The notes under the pieces were generated by a model. It worked only from the letters and a program-made list of their open reading frames with translations. It was not told the DNA's origin and searched no databases. The translations under genes were made by a program, and so were the position numbers. DNA of 64,000 nt from Prostheceraeus crozeri (lineage: Eukaryota; Platyhelminthes; Polycladida; Euryleptidae). The stretch lies in assembly GCA_907163375.1 (NCBI GenBank), contig CAJQUW010002095.1:1-64000 (forward strand), written 5' to 3'. Shown here piece by piece: positions 11,739 to 22,854 of the stretch; the stretch's first letter is position 1; every line of letters begins with the position of its first letter.

Positions 11739-13476
11739 TAAGGTGATAACCCAGGCAATCTACGCGAATGACACTTCAACCCGCCAGAAATTGCAATGAT
11801 TTCAAGAGTGAGTCCACCTTGAAGAGAAATAGTAATCCCTGATCAACATATCAAATATCTAATAAATCTAGGTAGTGGAACATCCTGGGCTTTCCAGTCG
11901 AAGTCACGAGTCTTTTGAGATATAATGACAGGCATTGGGCCTCAGCAAGCACGTTTGCTTCAATGAAATTGCAGATACAGATCGCAGCAGCCAATCAAAA
12001 TGAAGCGTTGCAGCTCTGTCTCACTTTCTGCATTGACCTTCTACTTGACTCTCACCAACAGCAGCTATGTTTTCTGAACTGTGTCCTTTCCAAACGATTT
12101 AAAAATACATTTAACTATCTGCAGATGTAAATTGATGCAGATTTGTACAAGTTAAGTCACAAGTCTGCGAGTTTTACCATCAATAAACAATTACTTTTCA
12201 CATTTATTGTCTTGTGAAAACGCGTAAGTGTTCAATTTTCAAGCCGGAAGATCAAAAACGCGTTCGAAACGTTCCACTAAACTGGCGATAAATCACTCAA
12301 TTTGCTGCAAAATTTTAATTTGCTTATTTCATGAGAACGTCTGTCTGAAAAGTTAATTTATATTGAATTTGTGAATGATTATTTGAGTTGTAGACAATTT
12401 CCCAACTATTTAATCTGTAGAAAACGATTACGGTATAAGACCAAATTTAATGTGTGATTAATCAGATGAAGATTAGTGTCTTAAGACAGCAAATTATAAC
12501 TCCTTCCATATCGTAAATAAATAATGGTGGATTCGAAGCTAATTTTTGTTCTATGAAGTGAGTTGGATCTCATTATTTACTCGGCGATCAACAGCCATTA
12601 CTTTGTTGAAAGAAACAAACATTCAATTTTCAGATTGTAATAGTCAGTGGTAGGTGTTGTATGCAGAAGAAAATAATTGTTATTTGCGAGTCGTGTCATA
12701 AGCAATGTTTGGCACAACAAAAATATCTGAATTGGTTGTTTCTACATGAAAGCAGTTGGAGAACAGCACAATTGCAAGCGCAACTTAGATAGCTTGGACT
12801 GATTATGAACATGTACAATTCAACTTAAATTTAATGCAAGAAATAGAGTGCAAATATTTTCAACCCAATTCTTCCGTAAAGCAGTAATAATTGGCTTGAA
12901 CTTTTCTTTCAAGGAAAGAAAGTGAAAGCGCATTTTAGAGGTTTCCATTTCATTATTATATTTTGAAATCCATTGAGAAAATGTGTTTTATATTTCCCAT
13001 TCTCCAGGTTTATTGCTTGCTTACTTATCCAGGCCGACCAAAGCGAGTTTTATGTGCTACAGAAGTTTCTGTCGGAAGGAACCTTATATCGCACTCAGAC
13101 GCAAGTGTCACAACCCTCCCCCGCCATAATAAAACGACGTTCCAAACAAAGCTCACAATGCATGTTGTGGTCAAAATAGCAATTGAAATAATGTTATCAA
13201 ACTAAGTGCTCAACACGCTAGACACATGTTGCTGTACACACAGACACGCGTCTAATGGTGCTTGCGCCACCACCTCGATTCAGTGGAGTTTATGAAATTG
13301 GTCAACTAAATTACTCTACCCTGATAATAAATCAAACGGTCCACTTAACCCACAGATATATATTCATTTGCGTGTGGTTTAGTCTAGAGCGGACATGATC
13401 CTATCCCGGCCATTCTATGCAATGGTAGTAAGCGATAGAGATCGACATAGATATGTCTCCCTATCTGTCCTGTGTG
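11739..13476. other. Intergenic stretch
   Basis: Only random short ORFs. One possible degenerate hammerhead-like stem-loop lies at about 12245-12274 (ggaagatcaaa, then cgcgttcgaaacg and ttcc), too weak to call on its own. Confidence 0.35.
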
Positions 13477-13544
13477 ATTGGTCAATCGCGCACATTGCAG
13501 ACGTAGCTCTTATTAAAGAACCCACGAACTTCAACGGTCAGATT
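13477..13544 (+). promoter_or_regulatory. Candidate RNA polymerase II core promoter
   Basis: An inverted CCAAT box (gattggtcaatc, 13477-13488) is followed by a TATA-like tattaaag at 13511-13518 and an initiator-like TCAGATT at 13538-13544. Spacing is about 29 bp from TATA to initiator, as in animal promoters. The surrounding 250 bp is less AT-rich than its neighbours. Several upstream ATGs in the predicted leader weaken the case. Confidence 0.3.
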
Positions 13545-13861
13545 GCAGACAGGAGTGTCCAGTGAGTGGAGTCAGTGGAGTATCAAATATCATTGACACC
13601 GCTCGACTCGTCACGATCTAAATTTGCTGACTGTGCACGTCATAGAACCAGACAGGTCGTCTCTTCTTCTGTTTGACTAGAAAGGAGGCATTGGAACATG
13701 CAACGCTAATGAAGCGGCACAATCTGCTGACATAATACCATAGCATAATACCATATGATCGAACAATGTTCAGCCAGTTCAACATTAAACACGTCAAATT
13801 GTGCAAAGTTTCGGTGTCTGTTATCAACCGGATCTCACGATCTCACAGCAAAGAGACAGAC

Positions 13862-13969
13862 ATGTCAAGTTCTACAGAGATGTTTGTGAACGTTTTTCTC
13901 GTGAGCCTGCTAACTTTTTTCATAATGATCGGAGGGCCCAACATTATCGAGAAAGCTTTTGCGCAATGA
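13862..13969 (+). CDS. Candidate 35-aa hydrophobic/secreted micro-protein
   Basis: The ORF starts MSSSTEMFVNVFLVSL and continues LTFFIMIGGPNIIEKAFAQ before a TGA. A single hydrophobic segment (FVNVFLVSLLTFFIMI) fits a membrane helix or signal peptide, and AFA-Q resembles a signal peptidase site at the extreme C-terminus. It lies about 320 bp downstream of the promoter-like stretch at 13477-13544. A good splice-donor-like AAG|GTAATA occurs near 14070 but beyond the stop. No family is recognised and it could be a chance ORF. Confidence 0.25.
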   Translation: MSSSTEMFVNVFLVSLLTFFIMIGGPNIIEKAFAQ

Positions 13970-15362
13970 TCTGAATTCTTCGAATCTGAAGGAATCGTGG
14001 CGATCGCAACATTTTGAAGGAATTCATAGCAATTCGCAAGCGACGCACGACTATTTTTCCTATCTCTGTAAGGTAATAAAAATTTCTTTTTGCTCGCTTA
14101 GTGAGTTCCTACATGTGCCATCGTTTTGAATCAGTTTGCACTTCTAGCAAAGTGATGCAGTTCAACAATCTAATTCTGTGGTACACGTTTAATGCGGCTT
14201 CAATGCTCTAGTTTGGCAGAATTAAGACTTGAACTTGCACTGCGTTCAATGGAAAATTGATTTTCTTGCCCCTCGAGGCTAGTTCTGGCCGTAACCACCA
14301 GTATTAAGTCATCTATGGACCCAAACACGCAGACAAAGCAATTTATCCCTGCAACTTGACCATAGATATCTGTAAATATGCCCTCTTAGCATGAGACTAG
14401 AATGTTTTAGGGCTATCCTATTACGTGTCATTCATTGTTACAATTTGACCATCCATTTGCAAACTGTGGTAATTTCGGTTGCATCGACCATGAAGTTCTA
14501 AATCACTTGCATTGCGTTCTCATGTAAGTGCAGTTGATGCAAGAGCTACTGACATTTTCTTCTAAAACTCGCGCACGAACTTCTTATTATTTTTCATTTG
14601 TAGATTATCACTCAACATCAATAAAACTACAATTCTTAAGTTGTAATTTCAGTCGTCTTGCAAGTGATAGCATGTACTACCATGCATCGGTAGCATGTGA
14701 TCCATGTACTACCGAGTTTGATGCACTTAATAACTATATGATCCAACATTATTTGCCATTTTTATGATTTTGATTGCACTTTTAGCGCAGACATCTTCCA
14801 GAGTAGGTAGAAATGTGATGTTCCTCGCATCCGCTAGTTTGTCCGCATTGCTGTTAAAGACAATGAAAACGTCATGTAAACCCGTGTTATTGTTGCAGAT
14901 TAGAAAATTGTGACATCACTCTTGCCAAGAGACAGAGTATGACAATTCGGTTGAAAAGACTACTGGTGGTGGTCGAAAAGGCCTTCCGGATTGAAATCGG
15001 AGTTTTGTGCTTGCAACATCAGCAAGTTGGGCTCCCCACATGGAAAGCATATTGTGTACTCTGTTCTATACTAATGGCTCAGTGTTAATTCCATTTTCAA
15101 TCATCTGAAAATATCATTAATAATTTCCAAGAGAATTAGTAAAAGAGTTTGACCAAACACCATCATTTTGAATATTCATTTACGGTACTTGCGATTCTTC
15201 TCCATTACGTTCACTTTTAATCGTCAATGACAAATTTTAACAAATTGGTCAAAATTGACGAAATGGGAAAGATTTCACTATTTTCTGTATGGTGTTAGAT
15301 GTATTTCTTGTGATTGTTTCTACTATCTTTAGATTTCGGAAACTGATAGCAATTAGACTTGA
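13970..15362. other. Intergenic stretch, nothing recognised
   Basis: AT-rich sequence with only short random ORFs up to the TGACA target duplication at 15363-15367. Confidence 0.4.
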
Positions 15363-15367
15363 TGACA

Positions 15368-15488
15368 CACGGTGTACCAGAAGAAGCGGTCTCACTTTAA
15401 AAAGTTCCAATTATATTTATTTCGCGACGGTTTCTGAAGTATTTTCGCATGAAAGTTTCGAAAATCATAGTTTAAAAATCATACGATT
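15368..15488 (+). repeat. Left terminal inverted repeat of the RAG1-N-like transposon
   Basis: Aligns with the reverse complement of 19213-19330 with about a dozen mismatches and small gaps. Strongly conserved blocks include CCAGAAGAAGCGGT, ATATTTATTTCGCGACGG and GTTTCGAAAATCATAG. Confidence 0.9.
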
Positions 15489-15735
15489 GAGCTGCCACTA
15501 TTCACCAGCCCAAGTAACAGGTTACATATCTTTATATCGACTGAAAAAGTGAATTTAGAATTTAATTTGTCTAGACCGATAGTGTGCCATAGATACCTCA
15601 AGTTATTCAAGTTGGGTGCAATGACGATGATGAAAATACCTTTGACGCCATAGCTTCTATTTGCATGTGATAATAGTTGCAAATTATGTCGTTGTTTCAT
15701 CTCAAATTATTTACAGATTGATTTTCATGAATCCT

Positions 15736-16607
15736 TCACCTCCGTCGATTCACATTTTGATGGCATAACAATTGGTCTTTATATCCTTTCACCTCGAGAG
15801 TCAATAAAATCAATATCAACAATTTGGAAATATTTGTCAAAAACATGATCCTTTTGCCGTAAATTTTCACGTACGTATGGTTCAATTGAATTCCTTTTCG
15901 TAGATTACCGAGTGGTCTTTGACAGGCTTGTCGACAACTGAGATTCAGGTCTAGCTGTATTTTATAAAATTTTTTTGCGGTAAGCTGATATCTAGAGGAG
16001 GAACCATGTTTCAATGTTTGAAGATCAAGACCCCTGAATTTTGAATGAAGTATAGAACTAATTGTAGATGCAGCACATTTTTGAGGATCATCTGGCATTG
16101 AAATGAAATAATATCTCCAGATGAAAAAAATGAAATCTCTTTTTTTGAACAATTGTGGGACTCTCCTCTGCCTATCTGAGAAAGACAACGAGAGCAAACT
16201 TTCATCGTAGAAGGAGATTCATCATCATTGTCTCTTGGAGAAGACATCGGTCTGTCTGGTGATGACTTACGACATGGTGACTTAGACTCATGTAATTATA
16301 TTCTTGAGATTTGACAAATAGTGCATTCACAAACTGTATTGTGACGAGTGCGAGTTTGGAATTGAAAACGAAGATTATCGTGATCATAAATTGGTAGATT
16401 TTCAAATTCACTAGCCGAAACTTTCTTTCGACATGACGAACATATTACACATGGGAATGTTCCATCAACTGTGTTGTAATCTGGAAAAATATGCGATTTG
16501 ATAAGTTCTGCCATGTTTATGGAGATGTTGCGAATGTCATTTTCACCAAAGCGGATAACACAAATAGATTTTAGCGAATCTCTATGAGTTCTTCCTGTTT
16601 TTGGCAT
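15736..16607 (-). pseudogene. RAG1-N-terminal-like zinc-binding protein, broken
   Basis: Start MPKTGRTHRD at 16607. The first frame runs in phase to about 16170 with a single stop. It contains SICVIRF, LIKSHIFPDYNTVDG, CVICSSCRKK, FENLPIY, TRTRHNT and CECTICQISR. A second module follows: VCSRCLSQIGRGESHNC. The frame then shifts and continues to 15736 (DDPQKCAASTISSIL, LDLQTLKHGSSSRYQL). The order of a C..C pair, an LI-x-VF-like block, HP/FP-x-C..C, and C-x-C..C followed by basic residues parallels the vertebrate RAG1 N-terminal region (CRIC ... LIAKVF ... CHNC ... CDIC). One Cys of the first pair reads Arg here (CVIRF). Length is about 290 residues, far short of a RAG1 core transposase. The family assignment is from memory, not a search. 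Confidence 0.55.
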
Positions 16608-16683
16608 AGTCAAAATCAAGTCAATCCTATGAACAATAGCAGACGCAATTGGGACGAGATCAGCGACACTTGAATAAAGAGGT

Positions 16684-16910
16684 GTTGTTTATGCGATCAA
16701 CAATCATGCGAGCATGCGCACATGATCGTTATTATGACTCGCTTTGCATGCATGTGTGTCTGTGCAAGAAAATCACCGTATTAGACACAAGTGAGCTGAG
16801 GAGATAAATGACACATGAATGAAGTAATGTTGTTTACGATAACAATGTGCGTGCACGCGTGTGATCGTCACTGATGTGCTGTGATCGTAAGTATGTGTGT
16901 GATGCAGTAA
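16684..16910. repeat. Diverged direct duplication upstream of the RAG1-N-like gene
   Basis: Two related segments beginning tgttgttta (about 16684 and 16827) are each followed by ATCA-, GTGTG- and GATCGT-rich sequence. They look like an old ~140-bp tandem duplication in the 5' region of the transposon gene. Confidence 0.35.
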
Positions 16911-16992
16911 GCTATTATTCTCTCTAAAAATCAATCTGATGCAAACCACTGATTCATACATTTTGCTTTGCACACAAACATGACGATTTATA

Positions 16993-18896
16993 CAGATTGT
17001 TTCATAAAAAATAGATCACCCTTAAACATCGCCTTAACTTCAACTTTGTCTAACTCCGCCAAACTTGAACGAATTTCTCTGAAATTTGGAAGATATGTCA
17101 GTTGTGCTTACTAATATCATTGTTGGAAATTTCAAGCATGAATATTGAGATTTTTTTCTGTTATAGATAAAAAAAGTAGTAGATAATTTGATCTTCATTT
17201 AGCAATGTTACACAAAATCATACCTCACTCCTATGAAATTACATTTGTTTCCTTTGTTATGCAATATGTTGTTCTACAAGCCAAAAGCTATCAAGCAAAA
17301 CAAAAATAAAGAAAATCGGTCAATCAGGGCCAGTATAGCACCATTATTCATCAACAATAATGTAACTGCTACATGTGATTAACTGGACTTCATGTTCCAT
17401 AGCTTCCTGACTTCGTTGCGGTGGTGTTGGCAGCACTCCTGATTGCTTTCAGCTAGAAATCTATCTCTTACCGGTTGAAAACAATACAAAGCACAAATGA
17501 ACAATAATGAGATCGCATTCACAAAAGGCAAAGCGTCAGCCTTGCTAGAACTAGGGTTTTCTTTGCGAGCTACAAGCAAGCGACTAAATGTCCCTTACAC
17601 AGATGTGCATCGATGGCATAATGATGATTTTCGACTCTGTCGTAAAGAGGGCAATGGCCGTCCACGCAAAACATCCAAACGTAGAGACCGCCTAATTTTG
17701 AGATTTGTTAAAGTTGATCCAAGTCTCTCGTTAACTGAGATGGTTGCACTAGACTCGTCTATTTCTAAGTCCACTATTCGTAGAAGACTTATTGAGTCGA
17801 ATTTCAAGAGCTGTAAGAGGCCCTCTCAGATCGAATTATCAGATCAGCATACAAAAAGACGTCTCAGATGGGCAATGAGTATTGTCACTGGCGAAATCAA
17901 TGGGATCGGGTTGTCTGGTCTGATGAGGCATCAGTCCGTCTGAAGGATAGTGATGGTCGACTGAGATTATGGATAAAATCTGATCAGGAAATTCCGAGAC
18001 ATTTACATCGTCCCCGGGTACAAGGTGGTGCGACTCTACTGATTTGGGCTGGCATTTGGACCAATGGCCGCTCTGAACTTCACATACAGCAAGGAACCAT
18101 GAATTCTGAACGCTATGTGAATGTTTTACAAATGAACATTGGGCAAATGACAGATCAACTTGGTGATCCATCGACTTGGTTATTTATGGATGATAATGCT
18201 ACGTGTCACAGGAGTAGTAGAGTCAACTTATGCAAGTCTCAATTAGGGATTAGGGCATTATCTTGGCCAGCTCGTTCTCCTGATCTGAATCCCATAGAAA
18301 ATGTATGGAGTATTCTAAAACGTAACGTTCGTCGTTCACTGCTACCTACAGATGGCGTATCACAACTTACGTCACTGTTAAAAAGAGAGTGGAGAAAGTT
18401 AGATCAGTCAAAAATCAACGATATCATCGAATCAATGCCTAGACGAATTGGTAATGTCATTGACAATAAGGGTAGGGCCACAAAATATTAGCTTCTTAAG
18501 AACCGTTACTGTATCATAGCTTATCAGATTATATAAGGACATTTAAATATATTAGGGACATGAAATAACATGAAAAATGCTTTCTGTATCATACTTATTT
18601 TTTATTTAGTCAGTCCCACTACAATTGTCATCCCGTCGTTCTCGTGCTTTCTTACCCGTTTGTACCTACCTCCATAATTCCATCAAATCTGGTCTGTGTA
18701 TAGAGGAGATAATGTAGCTTATGTAACTGTAAGTACGTGTATAACTGTGATTGCTTTTCTGCTAAATTGTATCATTTTTACACAATTATGCATCTTGACT
18801 TACTTCTGCATGTTTGCTGAAATGTAAGATTTTCATTCATATCGAATAAAACACTTATCAGATTTTAGGATGATCCACTTTTTATGAAACGGACTG
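16993..18896 (+). mobile_element. Tc1 transposon, copy 1 (young, nested in the RAG1-N-like element)
   Basis: Bounded by TA duplications at 16991-16992 and 18897-18898. The inverted ends (cagattgtttcataaaaa and its counterpart tttttatgaaacggactg) match over about 36 bp. It contains one transposase gene on the plus strand. It is about 97% identical by eye to copy 2 at 28783-30422. It carries about 250 bp near the 3' end (about 18609-18863) that copy 2 lacks, flanked by TCAG in copy 1. Confidence 0.93.
17497..18491 (+). pseudogene. Tc1 transposase (DD34E), one frame break
   Basis: Starts MNNNEIAFTKGKASALLEL with a paired-type helix-turn-helix N-terminus (LRATSKRLNVPYTDVHRW, GRPRKTSKRRDR, SKSTIRRRL). 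The catalytic domain has VVWSDEASVRL (first Asp), WLFMDDNATCH (second Asp) and SPDLNPIENVW (Glu), so all three catalytic residues are present. The full length of about 340 aa is normal for Tc1. The frame changes at about 17880, next to RWAMS, where copy 2 is one base longer. In live relatives the enzyme cuts at TA sites by DNA cut-and-paste. This copy probably makes no full protein but diverged recently. Confidence 0.92.
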
Positions 18897-18976
18897 TAGT
18901 AGAACATGACCCTTCCAATGTCTCTTAGGATCCTGTCAAGATCTCCGATCCAAGTTGCTAATACGAAATGCATATC

Positions 18977-19231
18977 AATCAAGTCCCAGAATTCAGTTTC
19001 GGTTTTTCTGTCTGTCGTTTAGAATTTTCGTCATTTTCTTAAAAGGGCATATCGCATGATTTTCTAACAATTATATTTGAAGAAGAGCGGGTCAAATTAC
19101 AAAAGAAACTGTTAACGAAATAGTTGGCAATTATTTCTAATCAAGTCCCAGAATGCGGCTTCTGTTTCTCTGTTCGCCGTTTTGAATTTTCGTCATTTTC
19201 TCGAAAAGGGTTAATCGTATGACTTTTAAAC
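18977..19231 (+). repeat. Direct duplication inside the RAG1-N-like transposon
   Basis: Segments at about 18977-19067 and 19141-19231 share tcaagtcccagaat and gaattttcgtcattttct with intervening similarity. The second copy runs into the right terminal inverted repeat, so the subterminal region was duplicated in tandem. Confidence 0.6.
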
Positions 19232-19330
19232 TATGATTTTCGAAACATTCATGCAAAAATACATCAGAAACCGTCGCGAAATAAATATGTTGAAATTTTT
19301 AAAATGAAACCGCTTCTTCTGGCACACCGT
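19213..19330 (-). repeat. Right terminal inverted repeat of the RAG1-N-like transposon
   Basis: Inverted partner of 15368-15488. Its outer end reads, inward on the minus strand, ACGGTGTGCCAGAAGAAGC, one base short of the left CACGGTG, or with AACGGTG if the next base is counted. TGACA follows at 19331-19335. Confidence 0.9.
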
Positions 19331-19335
19331 TGACA

Positions 19336-19930
19336 ATTTTATAAAAATCTTAGCATTTTTATCTGAAAATGATAAATGTACAGGTGCATGATGATTACAT
19401 TATGTTAGATATGCAGCATGCACATGCATAGTATGTGCTCGCTTGCAAGTACACATGTAACTAGGTGGACGTCCACTTTGTTTACACCTATTCGTTTACA
19501 CCTACCGTTCCAGGCGCGGGACGCCGAAGTACCGTCCAATCGTATTCATTTTAGTCTCAATAGAGAATCAACCAGAAAATGCAGAGGATTTTTTCTTTTG
19601 CAAAACATGCAAGTGAGCAAAAATAAAAGACTTCTCAGCCACTCGCAAGATCAGCTACATGCTGTAGATTCCTTATAGCCTAGGCTTAAACTTATGCAAT
19701 CGATTACTGTTTATAGTCTCAAAGGATTACGTGAAACCAAGTGCACTTCATCATCAAGAAGAAGACTGCTGTCAAAAAACAGGTGTAAAACATTTTGACC
19801 GCTAATCAAATAGTCCTTAATTTTGGCTAGTCTAGAAGGTCTAGAGGATAGTACGGTATGTAATTGAATAAATGATTATGATGCGAAAAAACTTGTTTTC
19901 TTAATTGAAGATACCTTGATTATTCATTTT
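19336..19930. other. Intergenic stretch, nothing recognised
   Basis: Only random short ORFs between the transposon end and the next palindrome. Confidence 0.4.
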
Positions 19931-19984
19931 CTCGTAAGTTTTAGTTGGGAAGGCAAGTACAAAAGATGGTAATTATTTTCACTT

Positions 19985-20025
19985 GCTTTATTATTTCGAC
20001 CTCCTCTTAGGCCACCATCAGAAGC
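19985..20025 (-). ncRNA. Hammerhead-like ribozyme motif
   Basis: Minus strand: GCTT / CTGATGG / stem II ggcct-aagagg-aggtc (five pairs) / GAA / ATAAT A / AAGC. Helix I is GCTT with AAGC. The core has G instead of A at the last position of CUGANGA. Confidence 0.45.
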
Positions 20026-20034
20026 ATCATCTCT

Positions 20035-20076
20035 GCTTCTGATGATGGCCCACTAGGAGACCGAAATTGATAAAGC
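20035..20076 (+). ncRNA. Hammerhead-like ribozyme motif
   Basis: Plus strand: GCTT / CTGATGA (exact consensus core) / imperfect stem II beginning ggccc and ending gagacc / GAA / ATTGAT (helix III AT-tg-AT) / A / AAGC. The core is intact here but stem II has decayed, the reverse of its partner at 19985-20025. Confidence 0.5.
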
Positions 20077-20128
20077 TAGTAAAAATAATTGCCATCTTTT
20101 GTACTTGGTTTCCCAACTAGAACTCACG

Positions 20129-22849
20129 GAATAATTTTCTGAAATCTTGCACTGATTAAGCTGTGAAAATACTTAGTCAAAAACTCATGCGCTTAGTAAA
20201 AAGCTCACGAATTTTGTCAAATTTTATTGCCTCGCTGTACTATGCAACTACAAGTTTCCTGAATCGTGCTTGAATGCTTTATCTGCCAAATGACCGACGT
20301 GAGAGCTCTTCATTGAACCAGAATTGCACTTAATTGATTAGAAAAATCTCAACTTTCCAGCGTTAAGTAACAATGCTACTGCTGACAAACTGTCAAATCA
20401 AACAGTTTCAAATCTCAAACGTAGTAAGCATGAAGACATTCCTTTGCATCTACAGTATAGAACAATCCAAAATAATGTAGAATATATTGTGTATAAATTA
20501 TATCATAGGCCTATGTTGAAAGCATTCGAATTGCACATTTAAGAATATACGCTTGATTGCACAAATTCATCAAAATCAAGCCACAGATCTATTAAGTTCT
20601 TTAAGTGTGAATTCCATGAATAATTTATAATTCTATAATTCCCTAAATATTTTTAATGAACATAAAAGCGTTCAAATTAAAATTAATCAGAATTGTGCAC
20701 AATATTATATTTGAAATTTGCAACTACAATAAATTGATTGAAGCAAAAAGTTTGGTTTTGCCCCTCAATGCAGCAATGAGTTCACTTTATCCTTATTCAG
20801 TTGCTTTCAAAATTGTTTTCATGCTTTCCGGCATCTGTCAACTGAAAGGAATACGACAAAGTGCCTCGCGATAAAGGGCCCGCTGTCACGAGATCCTCAC
20901 TTTTATTATTATCATATGAAATTGGAAAATGCGTCAAATTTGGATGTGCCACATTTTGTACCTCACGCTTTGTACTTCACGTTTTTATTCAAGTTGGTTT
21001 ACCAATGAAAGTCACCGCAGCTGCCACTGTTTATATAGATTTTTTGTAAATTCATGTGCTTTTTCACCATTCCCATTATTGATATCACTGTAGGATGACA
21101 ATCTTCAACGCGTGTTTATTTGGTAAATCATGTCTGCTGCTGCTAGACTTGCTAGTTTTCATATTGGACAATCAGACATAACAGTGCGATTGCGTAATAA
21201 TTGTTGTTCATTCAAATTGCGGTTCCTTGTTTCTGAAGCTTTCTGATTTTATGTCAACTGCAGTAGTTGCAAATCAGCTCACTTTCAATTCCGAATTCTT
21301 GAAATTACCCATTGGCTTTTGATTAGAACTACATCATTCATTAAGGCCAAAGTGAAGTAAATTTGGTACGTTAAGTGATAACAAGCAAACATTATTTGAC
21401 TTTTACGATAAAAACAGTATAAAAGATGTAGGTACAGCATTAAGGACTATTAAAATATATAGATTTCATCTCGTGTAGATTAAATTGAATTCTCAGTGCA
21501 TTGAATCATGTAAGATTTAGAGGTTGCAGACAATGCTTATCTTACAAAGTCATCTTACGAAGTCTTGCACGTCATCTGTGTGTAACTTGGAAGATGCATA
21601 GATAAAAAGGCTTCTTACAAGTTGAGTGTGCCATGTATGTACGTGGCTTTCACGTTTTGTTTTGTCACAGACAAAACTTTGAAATTTTTTACGTTATATA
21701 CCAAGAGAGCAAAGTTTTTCACGATAGACAAAAATATCTTGAAAAGAAGTGTAATGATTAGCAAGAACCTTTGAACAAACAATTCTAACAAATCTTTCTT
21801 GAATTAGCACTGCTGTAAAGCGCAAGGCGGAGAACGTACAATGTATATGAGAATTATGATCACTTTCCCTATAAGTGTACTCGTAGGGCATGTGGAATAT
21901 ATCATGTTTTGTCATGGCTATAGTACCTCACTAGTTGTCACCTTAAATAATCCCACGATTTTCGAAGAACTATCCATTTCATCACCAATTCACCGTACTT
22001 GATTTTATATTAGGCCACTATGATTTTAGGAGATGTGAATTGACGAATAACCCACCGGCCGTGGCTGATCAGCAGAATCGCTTGTACTTCGCAGATTACA
22101 TTAACGTATCTAATTCCTGATGATCGATCAAATCTGCATGAATTTCATAGTAGACATTGAAAGCATTCATCTACTAGTATCTGAAACCTTGTGACGATTG
22201 GCTTAAGTTTGGCTGTCTAATTAGACGAATTTGAATATCTCGAGGAAGGAGGCGGATATTGTAATAGATTATAAACATGTGAGTATTATATGCTATAACA
22301 AGTACCCATGAGATGGGATTCAACGCATTCTGTCAGGTGCAATATGTCAATGTGAACGTAGAACAACTTGGCAATCACATTTATCTATTTGCGCTTGTGA
22401 AGCATTCCCTATTATGAAGCTATCCATCCATTCTTTACTGAAGGAAGTGCGTTATCTGGCACTGCGATACGGGCCACACCATGTCAATCTCATGACTCTG
22501 AGGGTAAATAAACTTAGATAGAACTCACAAGAATGGGGATCAATCCAAATTAAATGCGATAGAAATGCGCACTATATAAACAAAATATTCAAAACAATTG
22601 AAAAATTACTTTTATATATGCATGTTTAACAATTCTCCCTACTGATAAAGAGCAATCAATTAGATAGCAGATGGTACATTACATGGGCCCAACAGCATCA
22701 TCATTCTGAAGCATTCAACTAATGCAATCGACATTTTCATTAAAGATGGTGAAGTTCACAAAACCTTCAACTTTGTCACCGGGCCCAGATAAAAAAATTC
22801 ATCCAGGCGCAGGCCTGATGTACCGTGCCGAAAAAAGTGGCTAGGGTTC
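20129..22849. other. Intergenic stretch, nothing recognised
   Basis: AT-rich sequence with scattered short ORFs. No domain or terminal repeat was found. Confidence 0.4.
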
Positions 22850-22854
22850 CAGCT

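Larger units (their letters stand above)
15368..19330 (-). mobile_element. DNA transposon encoding a RAG1-N-terminal-like protein (N-RAG-TP/Transib-like ends)
   Basis: Seen: about 118-bp inverted repeats, roughly 90% identical, at both ends (15368-15488 and 19213-19330). The left end begins CACGGTGTACCAGAAGAAGC. The 5-bp TGACA lies just outside each end (15363-15367, 19331-19335). Inside, on the minus strand, is a zinc-type protein (16607-15736), and a Tc1 copy (16993-18896) sits upstream of it. Without the Tc1 the element is about 2.06 kb. Known: 5-bp duplications and CACNRTG-type ends characterise Transib/RAG transposons, and a molluscan element, N-RAG-TP, encodes a protein like the RAG1 N-terminus. 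Inferred: this is a member of that group. No DDE core was found inside. Confidence 0.7.
19931..20128. repeat. 198-bp imperfect palindrome with two hammerhead-like motifs
   Basis: Inverted arms of about 95 bp (ctcgtaagttttagttggga on the left, tcccaactagaactcacg on the right) surround a centre near 20026-20033. Each arm carries a hammerhead-like motif, one per strand, and there is no ORF. The layout is the same as the palindrome at 6802-7072, but the sequence is unrelated outside the ribozyme core, so this is a second family of the same architecture. Confidence 0.7.

Noticed and set aside
12245-12274. Additional hammerhead-like motif
   Set aside because: The core is not CUGANGA-like and stem II overlaps the GAAAC segment. 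No Penelope or palindrome context.
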